DNA of 64,000 nt from Streptomyces sp. PH10-H1. Its GTDB lineage: Bacteria > Actinomycetota > Actinomycetes > Streptomycetales > Streptomycetaceae. The stretch covers positions 62,001-126,000 of the forward strand of contig NZ_JASISZ010000004.1 of the NCBI RefSeq assembly GCF_030063355.1, in the 5' to 3' direction. Position 1 is the first letter of the stretch. Each line of letters starts with the position of its first letter. Shown piece after piece: positions 1-8,779 of this stretch. The notes beneath the pieces were generated by a model. The model was not told where the DNA came from, searched no databases, and saw only the letters and a list, made by a program, of their open reading frames with translations. Position numbers and translations under genes: made by a program.

Positions 1-992
1 ATGAGCGGCCTGCTCGGCTACGGCGCCGCGTACGAGGCGATGCACGAGTGCGATCTGCTGATCCTGCTCGGCACGGACTTCCCGTACAACGCCTTCCTGC
101 CCGACGACGTGAAGATCGTGCAGGTGGACGTCCGCCCGGAGCACCTCGGCCGCCGCTCCAAGCTGGATCTGGCCGTGTGGGGCGACGTACGCGAGACGCT
201 GCGCTCCCTGACGCCCAAGGTGCGGGCCAGGTCGCAGCGCACGTTCCTCGACCGGATGCTGAAGAAGCACAGCGACGCCCTCGAGGGCATCGTGAAGGCG
301 TACACCCGCAAGGTCGAGAAGCACGTCCCGGTCCATCCCGAGTACGTGGCGTCGGTCCTGGACGAGGAGGCCGCAGACGACGCGATCTTCACCGTCGACA
401 CCGGCATGTGCAATGTCTGGGCGGCGCGCTATCTGACCCCGAACGGCAAGCGCCGGGTGATCGGCTCGTTCACCCATGGGTCGATGGCGAACGCGATGCC
501 GCAGGCGATCGGCGCGCAGTTCCTGGACCGCCGCCGGCAGGTCGTCTCGATGTCGGGCGACGGCGGTTTCTCGATGCTCATGGGCGACTTCCTGACCCTG
601 GTGCAGCACGACCTGCCGGTCAAGATCGTCCTGTTCAACAACTCCTCGCTCGGCATGGTCGAGTTGGAGATGCTGGTGGCGGGCCTGCCCGCCTCCGGCA
701 CGACGAACCACAACCCGGACTTCGCGGCGGTCGCGCGGGCGTGCGGGGCCTACGGGGTCCGGGTGGAGAAGCCGAAGGAGCTGCGGGACGCGCTGCGCGG
801 CGCGTTCCGGCACAAGGGTCCTGCGCTGGTGGACGTGGTCACCGATCCGAACGCGCTGTCCATCCCGCCGAAGATCACAGGTGAGCAGATCGGCGGCTTC
901 GCGCTCTCGATGAGCAAGACCGTGCTCGACGGGGGCGTCGGCAAGATGCTGCAGATGCGCGCTCGAACCTGCGGAACGTACCGCGGCGGTGA
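1..992 (+). CDS. poxB: PoxB-type thiamine-diphosphate pyruvate oxidase/dehydrogenase, 3' part, terminal frameshift
   Basis: C-terminal part of a ThDP enzyme; the 5' end lies outside the window. Residues are conserved with the pyruvate:quinone oxidoreductase PoxB: FTHGSMANAMPQAIGAQF, then the ThDP/Mg motif SGDGGFSM (about residues 185-192) closing at FNNS, then IPPKI near the C-terminus. Such enzymes decarboxylate pyruvate to acetate and pass electrons to quinone. After GKMLQM the open frame runs antisense through the mannosidase gene to 1290. Adding one G after position 956 instead gives A-R-S-N-L-R-N-V-P-R-R and a stop at 990-992, the ending expected for this family. A 1-bp deletion or sequencing error near 956 is therefore likely. 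The family is clear; the exact C-terminus is inferred. Confidence 0.88.
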
Positions 993-1011
993 GGAGCGGC
1001 GCACCGCCGTC

Positions 1012-4000
1012 CTAAGGACGCCCCGGCCCCGGCCGCAGCCGCAGCGTCAGGATCTGGAACGGCCGCAGCTCCAGCGCGACGCCCCCGCCGGCCGTCCGCT
1101 CCGCCGCCCGCAGCGGGCGTTCCAGCAGGTCCGTCACCTGGGCGTCCGCGACAGGGAACCCCGTCGAGAGGGTGCCGGCGGCTCGGCCGCCCCGCGACTC
1201 GTACAGCCGCACCATCACATCGCCCGAGCGGTCGTCGGCGAGCTTCACCGCCTCGACCGTGATCCCGGGATGATCCGCCGACACCAGTGACGGAGAGGCC
1301 GGCGCCTCGGCGATCAGCAGCGGCAGATTCAGCGCGAGCCCCTCGGCGACCGCGTCACCGGTCCCGGCGCCCGGCAGCAGCGCGTAGGTGAAGCGGTGGG
1401 TGCCCTGGTCGGTCTCCGGGTCCGGGCTGTGCGGGGCGCGCAGCAGGGTGAGCCGGACGGTGGTGGCCGCGCGTCCGGAGTGGACGGTGCGGTTCACATC
1501 GTGGCCGTACGTCGAGTCGTTGAGCACCGCGACGCCGTAGCCGGGCTCGGCGACGCGCACCCAGCGGTGCGCGCAGATCTCGAAACGGGCCGCGTCCCAG
1601 CTGGTGTTGGTGTGGGTCGGGCGGAAGACATGCCCGAACTGGATCTCGGACGCGCTGCGGTCGGCGTGCACATCGACGGGGAAGGCGGCCTTGAGCACCT
1701 TCTCGGACTCGTGCCAGTCCACCTCCGTGACGAAGTCGAGCCGCTTGCTGCCCGCGCGCAGCCGGATGTCCTGCCGCACCCGGGAAGCGCCGAACGCCCG
1801 GACGGTGCGCACGACCGCGAGCAGCGGTCCCGAGGCGGTCGCCCCGACCGATTCGGCGGCGGTCAGGTCGGTGCGCCGGCGCCGGTAGTGCCGGTCGATG
1901 TCCCAGGCGTCCCACTTGTTGGGGTGGTCGGGGTGCAGCTGCAGCAGATTCCCCCGGGTGCCGGGCGGCAGGACCTCACGCCCCGCCGGGCCCGCCGTCA
2001 GGTCGGTGACGGAGGCCAGCAACCCGTCCGGGTCGACGACCACCCGCAGCAGGCCGTTGTCGAGGATGTGCGAGCCGTCGCGGACGGTGACGGACACCGG
2101 GGCGGGTTCCGGGCCGGCCTCCGCCACGGTCGCGGAGCCGAGCGCGGGCACCCGGACGGCGACGGCCGCCCGCCCACCCGGCAGGGGCTGGGCGGCGGCG
2201 CCGTCCGGCAGTGCGGCGGCGTCGAGTTCGACCACCTCGTCCCGCCCGTACGGGGAGGCGTTGAGGACGGCGGCACCGCCGCCGCCCAGCGCCCGTACGG
2301 CAGAGGCGGTGATCTCCGACAGCTCGGCGCGCACCCGCTCGTAGGTGTCACGGGCCTCGCGGTGCACCCAGGCGATCGAGCTGCCCGGCAGGATGTCGTG
2401 GAACTGGTGCAGCAGCACCGTCTTCCAGATCCGGTCCAGGCCGTCGTACGGATAGCCGTACGACGGGTTGTGCAGCGCGGCGGCGGTGGCCCACAACTCG
2501 GCCTCCCGCAACAGGTGTTCACTGCGCCGGTTGCCCTGCTTGGTCTTGGCCTGGGTGGTGTACGTCGCCCGGTGCAGCTCCAGGTACATCTCGCCGGACC
2601 AGACCGGCGCCTCGCGCGCGTACTCCCGTTCCGCCGCCGCGAAGAAGGCGGCCGGCTTCTCGATCTCGACGCGCGGCGAACCCTCCAGCGACCGCAGCCG
2701 GCGGGCCTTCTCCATCATCTCGCGGGTCGGGCCGCCACCGCCGTCACCCCAGCCGAACGGCACCAGGGAGCGGGTGGCGCGGCCCTTCTCGGCGAAGTTC
2801 CTTACCGCGCGGGAGAGTTCGTGCCCGGCGAACCGCGAGTTGTAGGTGTCGACCGGTGGGAAGTGGGTGAAGACCCGGGTCCCGTCGATGCCCTCCCACC
2901 AGAACGTGTGGTGCGGCATTTTGTTGGTCTGGTTCCACGACAGCTTCTGGGTGAGGAACCAGCGGACCCCGGCGAGTTCCGCCAGCTGCGGGAAGGCGGC
3001 CGTGTAGCCGAACGAGTCCGGCAGCCACACCTCCTCGGTCTCCACCCCCAGCTCGTCGAGGAAGAACCGCTTGCCGTGCACGAGCTGCCGCGCCAGCGCC
3101 TCGCCGCCGGGCATATTGGCGTCCGACTCGACCCACATCGACCCGACCGGCGCCCAGGAGCCGTCGCGTACGGCCCGCTGGATGCGCCGCCAGATGTGCG
3201 GCTGGTGTTCCTTGACCCAGGCGTACTGCTGGGCCTGCGAGCAGGCGAAGACCAGCTCGGGGTAATCCTGGGCGAGCGCGGTGACGTTCGCGAAGGTACG
3301 GGAGGCCTTGCGGACCGTCTCGCGCAGCGGCCAGAGCCACGCCGAGTCGATGTGGGCGTGCCCGGTGGCGGAGATCCGGTGGGCACTGGCGTGCGCGGGG
3401 CGGGACAGCACCTCGACCAGCTCGGCGCGGGCGGCGGGCGCGGTGCCGTGCACCTGGTGCAGATCCAGGGTGTCCAGCATGGTCTCCAGCGCGCGCAGGA
3501 TCTCGTGCCGGCGCGGTTCGTGCGGGGCCAGCTCACCCATCAGCTCGGACAGCACCTCGATGTCCAGCAGCAGATGCCAGACCTGCTCGTCGAGGACCGC
3601 CAGATCGGCGGAGGCGAAGCGGTACAGCGGCCGATCGCCCGCGGTCAGTACGTCGCCGAGCAGGGTGGGGGAGAAGTCATGGAGTACGGCCGGGTTGGCG
3701 GCCGCCTCCAGCAGCAGATGCACCGGCTCGCCACCGAGCGCGAATCCGGTCACCGGGACATGACGGTTGGCGGGATGGATGCCCTTGATGGGCACGCCTC
3801 CGGCGTCGTAGACCAGCCCCTCGGCCTGGAAGCCAGGCCCGTCGCCGCTGAACCCGGGGTCGATGACCGCCTCGACGCGCTGCCCTACCCAGCTCTGCGG
3901 CACCGTGCCCTCCAGCCGGAACCAGCTGGTCGACCAGGGGGTGCCCCAGTCGGTGCCGGGCGCGAAGGGTTCGTAGCCGCCCTTCAGCGCCTGTTCCACC

Positions 4001-4131
4001 GGTACCGGTTCGCCGGGGACGTGCCAGACGGACAGGGACAGCGGGACCCGTGCGGCGTACTGGGCAGGCCGGATGAACTGGGCGACCGCCCGGTCCAGAC
4101 GTCCCTCGACCAACTGCCGGTCGTCGTGCAT
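1012..4131 (-). CDS. alpha-mannosidase, glycoside hydrolase family 38
   Basis: A 1039-residue GH38 mannosidase that hydrolyses alpha-mannosides with a zinc-dependent retaining mechanism. Visible marks are the zinc/substrate motif GHAHIDSAWLWPLRET (around residue 258), the nucleophile-bearing WLPDSFGYTAAFPQL, the SWNQTNKMPHHTFWWEGIDG segment and a glycine-rich GWGDGGGGPT loop. A beta-rich C-terminal half follows, as in full-length bacterial and lysosomal-type GH38 enzymes. There is no signal peptide, so it is probably cytosolic and acts on imported oligosaccharides. It converges on poxB with only about 20 bp between the inferred stops. It has no recognisable sugar transporter beside it. Confidence 0.93.
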   Translation of the reverse strand: MHDDRQLVEGRLDRAVAQFIRPAQYAARVPLSLSVWHVPGEPVPVEQALKGGYEPFAPGTDWGTPWSTSWFRLEGTVPQSWVGQRVEAVIDPGFSGDGPGFQAEGLVYDAGGVPIKGIHPANRHVPVTGFALGGEPVHLLLEAAANPAVLHDFSPTLLGDVLTAGDRPLYRFASADLAVLDEQVWHLLLDIEVLSELMGELAPHEPRRHEILRALETMLDTLDLHQVHGTAPAARAELVEVLSRPAHASAHRISATGHAHIDSAWLWPLRETVRKASRTFANVTALAQDYPELVFACSQAQQYAWVKEHQPHIWRRIQRAVRDGSWAPVGSMWVESDANMPGGEALARQLVHGKRFFLDELGVETEEVWLPDSFGYTAAFPQLAELAGVRWFLTQKLSWNQTNKMPHHTFWWEGIDGTRVFTHFPPVDTYNSRFAGHELSRAVRNFAEKGRATRSLVPFGWGDGGGGPTREMMEKARRLRSLEGSPRVEIEKPAAFFAAAEREYAREAPVWSGEMYLELHRATYTTQAKTKQGNRRSEHLLREAELWATAAALHNPSYGYPYDGLDRIWKTVLLHQFHDILPGSSIAWVHREARDTYERVRAELSEITASAVRALGGGGAAVLNASPYGRDEVVELDAAALPDGAAAQPLPGGRAAVAVRVPALGSATVAEAGPEPAPVSVTVRDGSHILDNGLLRVVVDPDGLLASVTDLTAGPAGREVLPPGTRGNLLQLHPDHPNKWDAWDIDRHYRRRRTDLTAAESVGATASGPLLAVVRTVRAFGASRVRQDIRLRAGSKRLDFVTEVDWHESEKVLKAAFPVDVHADRSASEIQFGHVFRPTHTNTSWDAARFEICAHRWVRVAEPGYGVAVLNDSTYGHDVNRTVHSGRAATTVRLTLLRAPHSPDPETDQGTHRFTYALLPGAGTGDAVAEGLALNLPLLIAEAPASPSLVSADHPGITVEAVKLADDRSGDVMVRLYESRGGRAAGTLSTGFPVADAQVTDLLERPLRAAERTAGGGVALELRPFQILTLRLRPGPGRP

Positions 4132-4317
4132 TCAGGCTCCCGCGGGGGTTCGGGGGTGGAATCGGCTCATCCGATGGATTCCCCGTTCAGCCGCTTCCGC
4201 AACTGACCTCGCGAAACCCGGCACCCATGACTGCACCGATGACTGGAAGGCCGTCCGGTGGGCATGCATCCCGACAAGGTGTTCGACGGGGATGACGGCG
4301 GCGGCCGGAGCGGAGCG

Positions 4318-4764
4318 ATGGAGCGTCAGCCAACAAGGAAGAGTGGCCACAGAAGTGGGGACACTGTTGAGGTGCGGGAGTTACGGCACTCATTACGCCA
4401 TGCGGACTTCTCGGCCATAGCCGAGTCGCGCAGGCTGCTGCGCGAGCAGCTGCGCCACTGGGGCGTGCCCGGTCTGGCCGACATCGCCGAGCTCCTGGCC
4501 AGCGAACTCGTCACCAACGCACTCCAGCACACCGACAGCGGAGCCGTACTCACCGCGACGCTGACCGGGGGCCCGGTTCACCGGCTGCGGATCGAGGTGC
4601 ACGACCACGCCACCAGGCACCCCCGGCTGCGCGCCCCGGGGGGGGAGAACGCCACGTCGGGCCGCGGGCTGCTGCTCGTCCAGGCGCTCGCCGATTCGTG
4701 GGGCGTGCGCTCGATGGGGGCCGGCAAGGTCGTCTGGTTCGAACTGGACGTCGACACCGCGTGA
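4318..4764 (+). CDS. HATPase-type ATP-binding regulatory protein (anti-sigma-factor-like)
   Basis: A small GHKL-fold protein of the RsbW/SpoIIAB-like kinase group that is abundant in Streptomyces. The N-box ELVTNALQHT, an HDHA segment in place of the usual D-x-G, and the G-box GRGLLLVQALADSWG are visible. The start was taken at ATG 4318, seven bases after GGAG. GTG 4258, preceded by GGAAGG, would add 20 low-complexity residues and is the alternative. Partners such as a sigma factor are not encoded nearby, so its target is unknown. Confidence 0.8.
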   Translation: MERQPTRKSGHRSGDTVEVRELRHSLRHADFSAIAESRRLLREQLRHWGVPGLADIAELLASELVTNALQHTDSGAVLTATLTGGPVHRLRIEVHDHATRHPRLRAPGGENATSGRGLLLVQALADSWGVRSMGAGKVVWFELDVDTA

Positions 4765-4797
4765 CGTCCCATCGCCCGTGCGTCCGCCGCCTGACGT

Positions 4798-5862
4798 TCA
4801 GCCGAACTGCCGTTCCAGATCCTGGAGTTTGCGTTCCAGCGAGTCCAGCCGGGGGATCGTCAGCGTGTCGTCCTCGGCGGTGAGATCGACGGTGCGTGAC
4901 TCCTCCTCCGGAGCCGGCCGCTCGGAGCGCTCCGACTGGAAGGCCGGCCGGGGGCGTACCGGAAGTTCGGCCGTCCCGGCGGCTATGACGGGCTCCGTGC
5001 CGGTCTGGCCGCCACCGGAGCCGCCGCTGGGCAGTGCGGGGCGCGGCCGGCCCCGGTCCCGGCTCCAGCCGCGGTGCTGGCGGTTCATCGCACGGACGCG
5101 GGCCCGCTCCAGCCGGTTGTGATCCCGGCGGCGGACATCGTTCTGCTCCTTCTGCTTCCGGTCCTCGCGGACCTCCTCGACCGCCTCGTCGAGCGAGCGC
5201 ACATTCTCCAGCAGCATCAACGACCAGGCGCCGTAGGTCTCCAGCGGAGCGCGCATCCAGCGGACCATCCGGATCTGCGGCAACGGGCGTGGCACCAGGC
5301 CCTGTTCGCGCAGCGCGGCCCTGCGGGTCTGCTTGAGCGCCCGATCGAACAGCACCGCGGCCGACAGGGACATCCCGGCGAAGAACTGCGGGGCCCCTGC
5401 GTGGTCGATCCCGCGTGGCGCGTGCACCCAGTTGAACCAGGCGGCGGCCCCCGCGAACATCCACACCAGCATCCGGGAGCCGAGCGCCGCGTCGCCGTGG
5501 CTGGCCTCGCGTACCGCGAGCACCGAGCAGAACATGGCGGCGCCGTCCAGACCGAACGGCACCAGGTACTCCCAGCCGCCGTCAAGGTTCAGATTCTGCC
5601 GGCCGAAGCCGACCAGTCCGTGGAACGAGAGGGCCGCGGCGACCGCCGCGCAGCAGAAGAGCAGGACGTACGACGCGCTCCCGTACACCGCCTCTTTGCG
5701 GCGCCGGCGTTCCTCGCTGCGTTCCCATGAATCGCTGCCCGGCACGTTCTCATCGCCGCCGCGGGTGCGGTGATTGCGGAGCGCGACCGCCGAGGCCGCG
5801 AGGACCGCCAGGCCCACGGCCCCCGAGAGCGTCCAGTCCAGCGATATGTCCGTAAGTCTCAT
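4798..5862 (-). CDS. DUF2637 (SpdB-like) membrane protein
   Basis: A 354-residue protein with a hydrophobic N-terminal segment near residues 10-28, then a cluster of membrane helices from about residue 62 to 175 containing SYVLLFCCAAVAAALSFHG and SRMLVWMFAGAAAWFNWVHA. This pattern matches DUF2637, a family found on Streptomyces chromosomes and in plasmid spread (Spd) proteins. The second half is charged and probably cytoplasmic, with Arg-rich and Pro/Gly-rich stretches and a short helical tail (LDSLERKLQDLERQ) that could form a coiled coil. Function is unknown. No other plasmid-transfer gene lies beside it. Confidence 0.78.
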   Translation of the reverse strand: MRLTDISLDWTLSGAVGLAVLAASAVALRNHRTRGGDENVPGSDSWERSEERRRRKEAVYGSASYVLLFCCAAVAAALSFHGLVGFGRQNLNLDGGWEYLVPFGLDGAAMFCSVLAVREASHGDAALGSRMLVWMFAGAAAWFNWVHAPRGIDHAGAPQFFAGMSLSAAVLFDRALKQTRRAALREQGLVPRPLPQIRMVRWMRAPLETYGAWSLMLLENVRSLDEAVEEVREDRKQKEQNDVRRRDHNRLERARVRAMNRQHRGWSRDRGRPRPALPSGGSGGGQTGTEPVIAAGTAELPVRPRPAFQSERSERPAPEEESRTVDLTAEDDTLTIPRLDSLERKLQDLERQFG

Positions 5863-5995
5863 GTGCGATTCCTAGCGTCGCTTCCGTCGCGCTCGGGCCG
5901 CGGGACGGCTTACGGGCGCCATCTTGGCGAACGGCGCAAGGGCGTGAAGAGGTTTCGACGGAATAGCACGCCTATGGATGGAAAGGTCGAACTGG

Positions 5996-6832
5996 TCAGC
6001 CGACGGCGGCCAGACGTTCGATACGGTCGGCGTCGCACGTGCGCGGGCAGGTGGCGCAGGTCTCCGCCGGCCGCAGCGTATAGAAGAGGCAGCACGCGAT
6101 CCGGTCCCGGGTGCGGGCCGCCACGCCGGCCGGGAGCCGCCCCGGAGCCCGCAGATCCCGGAACCCCGCGCCGCCGGTGTACGGGGCGGTGGGTGTGGTG
6201 TCCGGCAGCAGCTCGGTCAGCTCGGACATCGCGCGGCGGCCCTCGCCGAGCAGGTGCCCGACCCGCCAGAGTCCCTCGGTGACCTCGTCGGTGGCCATGC
6301 CCCACAGGGCGCGCCTGCCGCGCCGCAGCCGGGGCCGGAAGCCGTCCAGCAGGGGGCCGAGGTGTTCGGCGATCGCGGAGCGCAGCTCCAGCCGCAGCGC
6401 TTCCTCGGTGCGGACGACCCTGGCGCCGGGGAGCGCCGCCGCCGGGTCGCCGGGCAGGCAGCTGAACGTGCGGGTGCGGACCGTCAGCCGGCCACGGGTG
6501 CGGTGGAACGAGACATCGGACACGGGAAGCCGGGGGACCCTGCGGTGCAGGAACCACGGGACGGTGAACAGCAGGCAGGCCGGCCAGGCGTAGCGGTGCA
6601 GCCCGAAACCGGCGATCACGTCGGGGCGGGCGTACTGGCCGTGGTCGCGCAGCACCTGATGCTCGTCCCAGGCCAGGAACGCGTCCAGAGCCGCCCCGCC
6701 CGCCGCCAGTTCATGGGCGCCGACCCAGCCGTCCCCGCTGCGCGGGGCTTCCTCCGTCACGCGCAGCGCAGGGAACGCCTCGGTGAGGCGTGCGTACGCG
6801 GGGCCGGTGGCGGTGGCGGGCATGGCGGGCAT
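5996..6832 (-). CDS. FhuF-like (2Fe-2S) ferric-siderophore reductase family protein
   Basis: A 278-residue protein whose C-terminus reads CCLFYTLRPAETCATCPRTC. This is the CC-x(n)-C-x2-C pattern that holds the atypical 2Fe-2S cluster of FhuF-type ferric-siderophore reductases. The N-terminal region is the poorly conserved FhuF-like domain. Its upstream region carries a strong iron box (6860-6878), so it is probably repressed by the DmdR1/IdeR regulator when iron is plentiful. No siderophore biosynthesis or uptake gene is adjacent. The substrate is not predictable. Confidence 0.82.
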   Translation of the reverse strand: MPAMPATATGPAYARLTEAFPALRVTEEAPRSGDGWVGAHELAAGGAALDAFLAWDEHQVLRDHGQYARPDVIAGFGLHRYAWPACLLFTVPWFLHRRVPRLPVSDVSFHRTRGRLTVRTRTFSCLPGDPAAALPGARVVRTEEALRLELRSAIAEHLGPLLDGFRPRLRRGRRALWGMATDEVTEGLWRVGHLLGEGRRAMSELTELLPDTTPTAPYTGGAGFRDLRAPGRLPAGVAARTRDRIACCLFYTLRPAETCATCPRTCDADRIERLAAVG

Positions 6833-6859
6833 GGCGGACCGTCCAAAAAGCGGTTCCAG

Positions 6860-6878
6860 AGAGGTAAGGCTTACCTTA
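6860..6878. promoter_or_regulatory. iron box (DmdR1/IdeR operator)
   Basis: The 19 bases AGAGGTAAGGCTTACCTTA match the actinobacterial iron-box consensus TTAGGTTAGGCTAACCTAA at 14 of 19 positions and form a near-perfect palindrome. The site lies 28 bp upstream of the FhuF-like start and about 75 bp from the divergent GntR start. It is expected to act on the FhuF-like gene. Confidence 0.8.
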
Positions 6879-6951
6879 TCCGATGGGAGGGGGGTTTAAC
6901 CTAGCGGCACTGCGCCACACGAGTGGTGCCACCTGAAGAGGGAAGGACCCG

Positions 6952-7731
6952 GTGAACGACGCCGACGCCGCCGCCGTGCGCCCTGCCGCTGCCCCGTCCG
7001 TACCCCCGCCCGGCCGCCCCGAGCGGGTCCGCGGAACGCACCCGCATGCCGGGCCGTTCGAGTCGGCGTCCGACGGCGAGGCCGCGGCCGGCCGGCGGCT
7101 GCCCGAGCGCTTCTCGGTCCGCGACCAAGTGCTCAGGGCGCTGCGCAGCGCCCTGGTCAGCGGCGAACTGCGGCCCGGCGACGTCTACTCCGCGCCGCTG
7201 CTCGCCGAGCGCTACGGGGTGTCCGCCACGCCGGTCCGCGAGGCGATGCAGCTTCTTGCCCGGGAGGGCGCCGTCGCGGCGATGCCGAACCGGGGGTTCA
7301 GGGTCGCCGAACGCAGCGCGCGCGACCTCGCAGAACTGGCGGAGGTACGGGCACTCATCGAGGTCCCCATCGTCCTCGGCCTCGCCCGCACCATCGCCCC
7401 CGAGCGGTGGGAAGCGCTGCGCCCGCTCGCCGCCGCCACCGTCGCCGCCGCGGCGCGCGGCGACCGGGCCGCCTACGCGGAGTCGGACCGGCTCTTCCAC
7501 CGCGCCATGCTCGAACTCTCCGGCAACCTCCAGCTGGTCGCTGTCGCGGACGAGCTGCACCGGCGGTCCCAGTGGCCGGTGGCCGGCCCGTCCCGCACCG
7601 TTTCGCGGCCCGCGGAGCTGCTCGCTGACGCCACCGAGCATTCTGTGCTGCTGGAGGCGCTCGTCGCCGGTGACGTGGTCACCGTCGAATCGCTCGTCCG
7701 CGAACACTTCTCCGGCTCCGCCTGGGGTTAG
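6952..7731 (+). CDS. GntR-family (FCD/FadR type) transcriptional regulator
   Basis: A 259-residue protein beginning at GTG 6952 after GGAAGGA. A Pro/Ala-rich N-terminal extension of about 50 residues precedes the winged helix (VRDQVLRALRSALVSGELRPG through LAERYGVSATPVREAMQLL). An all-helical FCD ligand-binding domain follows, with RALIEVPIVLGLA and FHRAMLELSGN. FCD regulators respond to small carboxylates and related metabolites. The effector and targets are unknown. It is separated from the xanthine dehydrogenase block by the TPR-like and PucR genes. Confidence 0.88.
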   Translation: MNDADAAAVRPAAAPSVPPPGRPERVRGTHPHAGPFESASDGEAAAGRRLPERFSVRDQVLRALRSALVSGELRPGDVYSAPLLAERYGVSATPVREAMQLLAREGAVAAMPNRGFRVAERSARDLAELAEVRALIEVPIVLGLARTIAPERWEALRPLAAATVAAAARGDRAAYAESDRLFHRAMLELSGNLQLVAVADELHRRSQWPVAGPSRTVSRPAELLADATEHSVLLEALVAGDVVTVESLVREHFSGSAWG

Positions 7732-7759
7732 CGGGTCCCGCCCCCGGCGGGCACGGTGG

Positions 7760-7920
7760 CCTCAAACGCCGGCCGGGCTGATTTTGGCGGATGTCGGTCT
7801 GCCCGTGCCGGGCGGTGGTGTGCCTCAAGCGCCGGGCGGGCTGGTTTTGGCGGATGTCGGTCTGCCCGTGCCGGGCGGTGGTGTGCCTCAAGCGCCGGGC
7901 GGGCTGGTTTTGGCGGATGT
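7760..7920. repeat. 63-bp tandem repeat, about 2.5 copies
   Basis: Units begin at 7760, 7823 and 7886, each with CCTCAARCGCCGG then a conserved GGCTGRTTTTGGCGGATGT and a GCCCGTGCCGGGCGGTGGTG tail. The first unit differs at a few positions, and the third breaks off about 35 bp in. The CTCAAACGCCGG core resembles a dispersed Streptomyces intergenic repeat. The third copy reaches into the 3' end of the leftward TPR-like gene and supplies its last codons and stop. Confidence 0.85.
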
Positions 7921-8706
7921 TGGGTGGGGGAGCCAGACCGGGATTCCTCCCAGGAGGGCTTGGAGGCGGGCGGCTTCGGCGCGGAGGGCGGTGGCGGCGG
8001 GTTCGGGTTCCACGTCGGCCAGGGCGACCATGGCGGGGGCGGTGCCGACGAGGTAGCCGATGTCGACGCGGATGCGGAGGGATTCGGTGAAGCCCTGGTG
8101 GGCCTCGGCGAGGTCGCCGTCGGCGGCGGCGAGGCCGGCGAGGTGGCGCCAGGGGAACGAGGTGAGGAGCGCGTCGCCGTGGGCGACGGCGCCCGCGTGG
8201 GCGCGCCGGTAGGCGGCACGGGCGGCGGTGGGGTTCTCGGCGAGGTTCTCGGCGAACAGGCCGCGGCGGAAGTCGAGCAGCGGCCGCCCCGGCGACACCT
8301 GGCTGAAGAGCGCCGCGCTGCGGCCGAACGCGGCCCGGGCCTCGTCGGCGCGGTCGCGGACGGAGAAGAGCGTGGCGGCGTAGGCGAGGTGGCCGCGTTC
8401 GCACGCGGCGGCGCCCCGCTCCTCGTCGGTCCCGGCCAGCGCCTCCGCGGTGCGCAGCGCGTCCTCCGCCTCGGACCAGCCGTCGAGGGTGAACATGCAG
8501 CCCTCGACGAGCAGCGCGGCGCGGCGCAGCGCGGTGTCCGGGCTGTCGGCGCAGTACGGGGCGAGTATCGCCGCCGCCTCCGCCCAGCAGCCGCGGGCCC
8601 GCAGCCGCCACACATCGGGCGTGCCCACCACAGATTCCGGCATGGCGGTATCCGCCACAACCCCTCCCCCAAGCGCATCGTCGAGCCAGTGGCCGAAGTC
8701 CAGCAC
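7888..8706 (-). CDS. TPR-like helical protein of unknown function
   Basis: A 272-residue, strongly helical Ala/Glu/Arg-rich protein with repeated paired-helix units, for example LRRAALLVEGCMFTLDGWSEAEDALRTA (split: LRRAALLVEGCMF, then LDGWSEAEDALRTA), ACERGHLAYAATLF and ADGDLAEAHQGFTESLRI. Their spacing suggests tetratricopeptide-type repeats. There is no catalytic motif, signal peptide or membrane segment. The last residues and stop codon lie inside the 63-bp repeat, so the C-terminus may have been changed by repeat insertion. It is convergent with the GntR gene. Function is not recognised. Confidence 0.6.
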   Translation of the reverse strand: MLDFGHWLDDALGGGVVADTAMPESVVGTPDVWRLRARGCWAEAAAILAPYCADSPDTALRRAALLVEGCMFTLDGWSEAEDALRTAEALAGTDEERGAAACERGHLAYAATLFSVRDRADEARAAFGRSAALFSQVSPGRPLLDFRRGLFAENLAENPTAARAAYRRAHAGAVAHGDALLTSFPWRHLAGLAAADGDLAEAHQGFTESLRIRVDIGYLVGTAPAMVALADVEPEPAATALRAEAARLQALLGGIPVWLPHPTSAKTSPPGA

Positions 8707-8779
8707 GCCGCGGGGGTCCGCGCCAAGGGGGCGGTGATCAATTGGTGTTGATCTCAGTGATCGGTCCGCCAGGAGGGCG

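Noticed and set aside
1396..4206. A 936-codon open frame opposite the alpha-mannosidase
   Set aside because: The minus strand has clear GH38 motifs; the plus-strand translation is Arg/Gly/Val-rich shadow sequence caused by high GC at third positions.
7760..7920. CRISPR array
   Set aside because: The 63-bp units are directly adjacent without unique spacers, and no cas gene is nearby.
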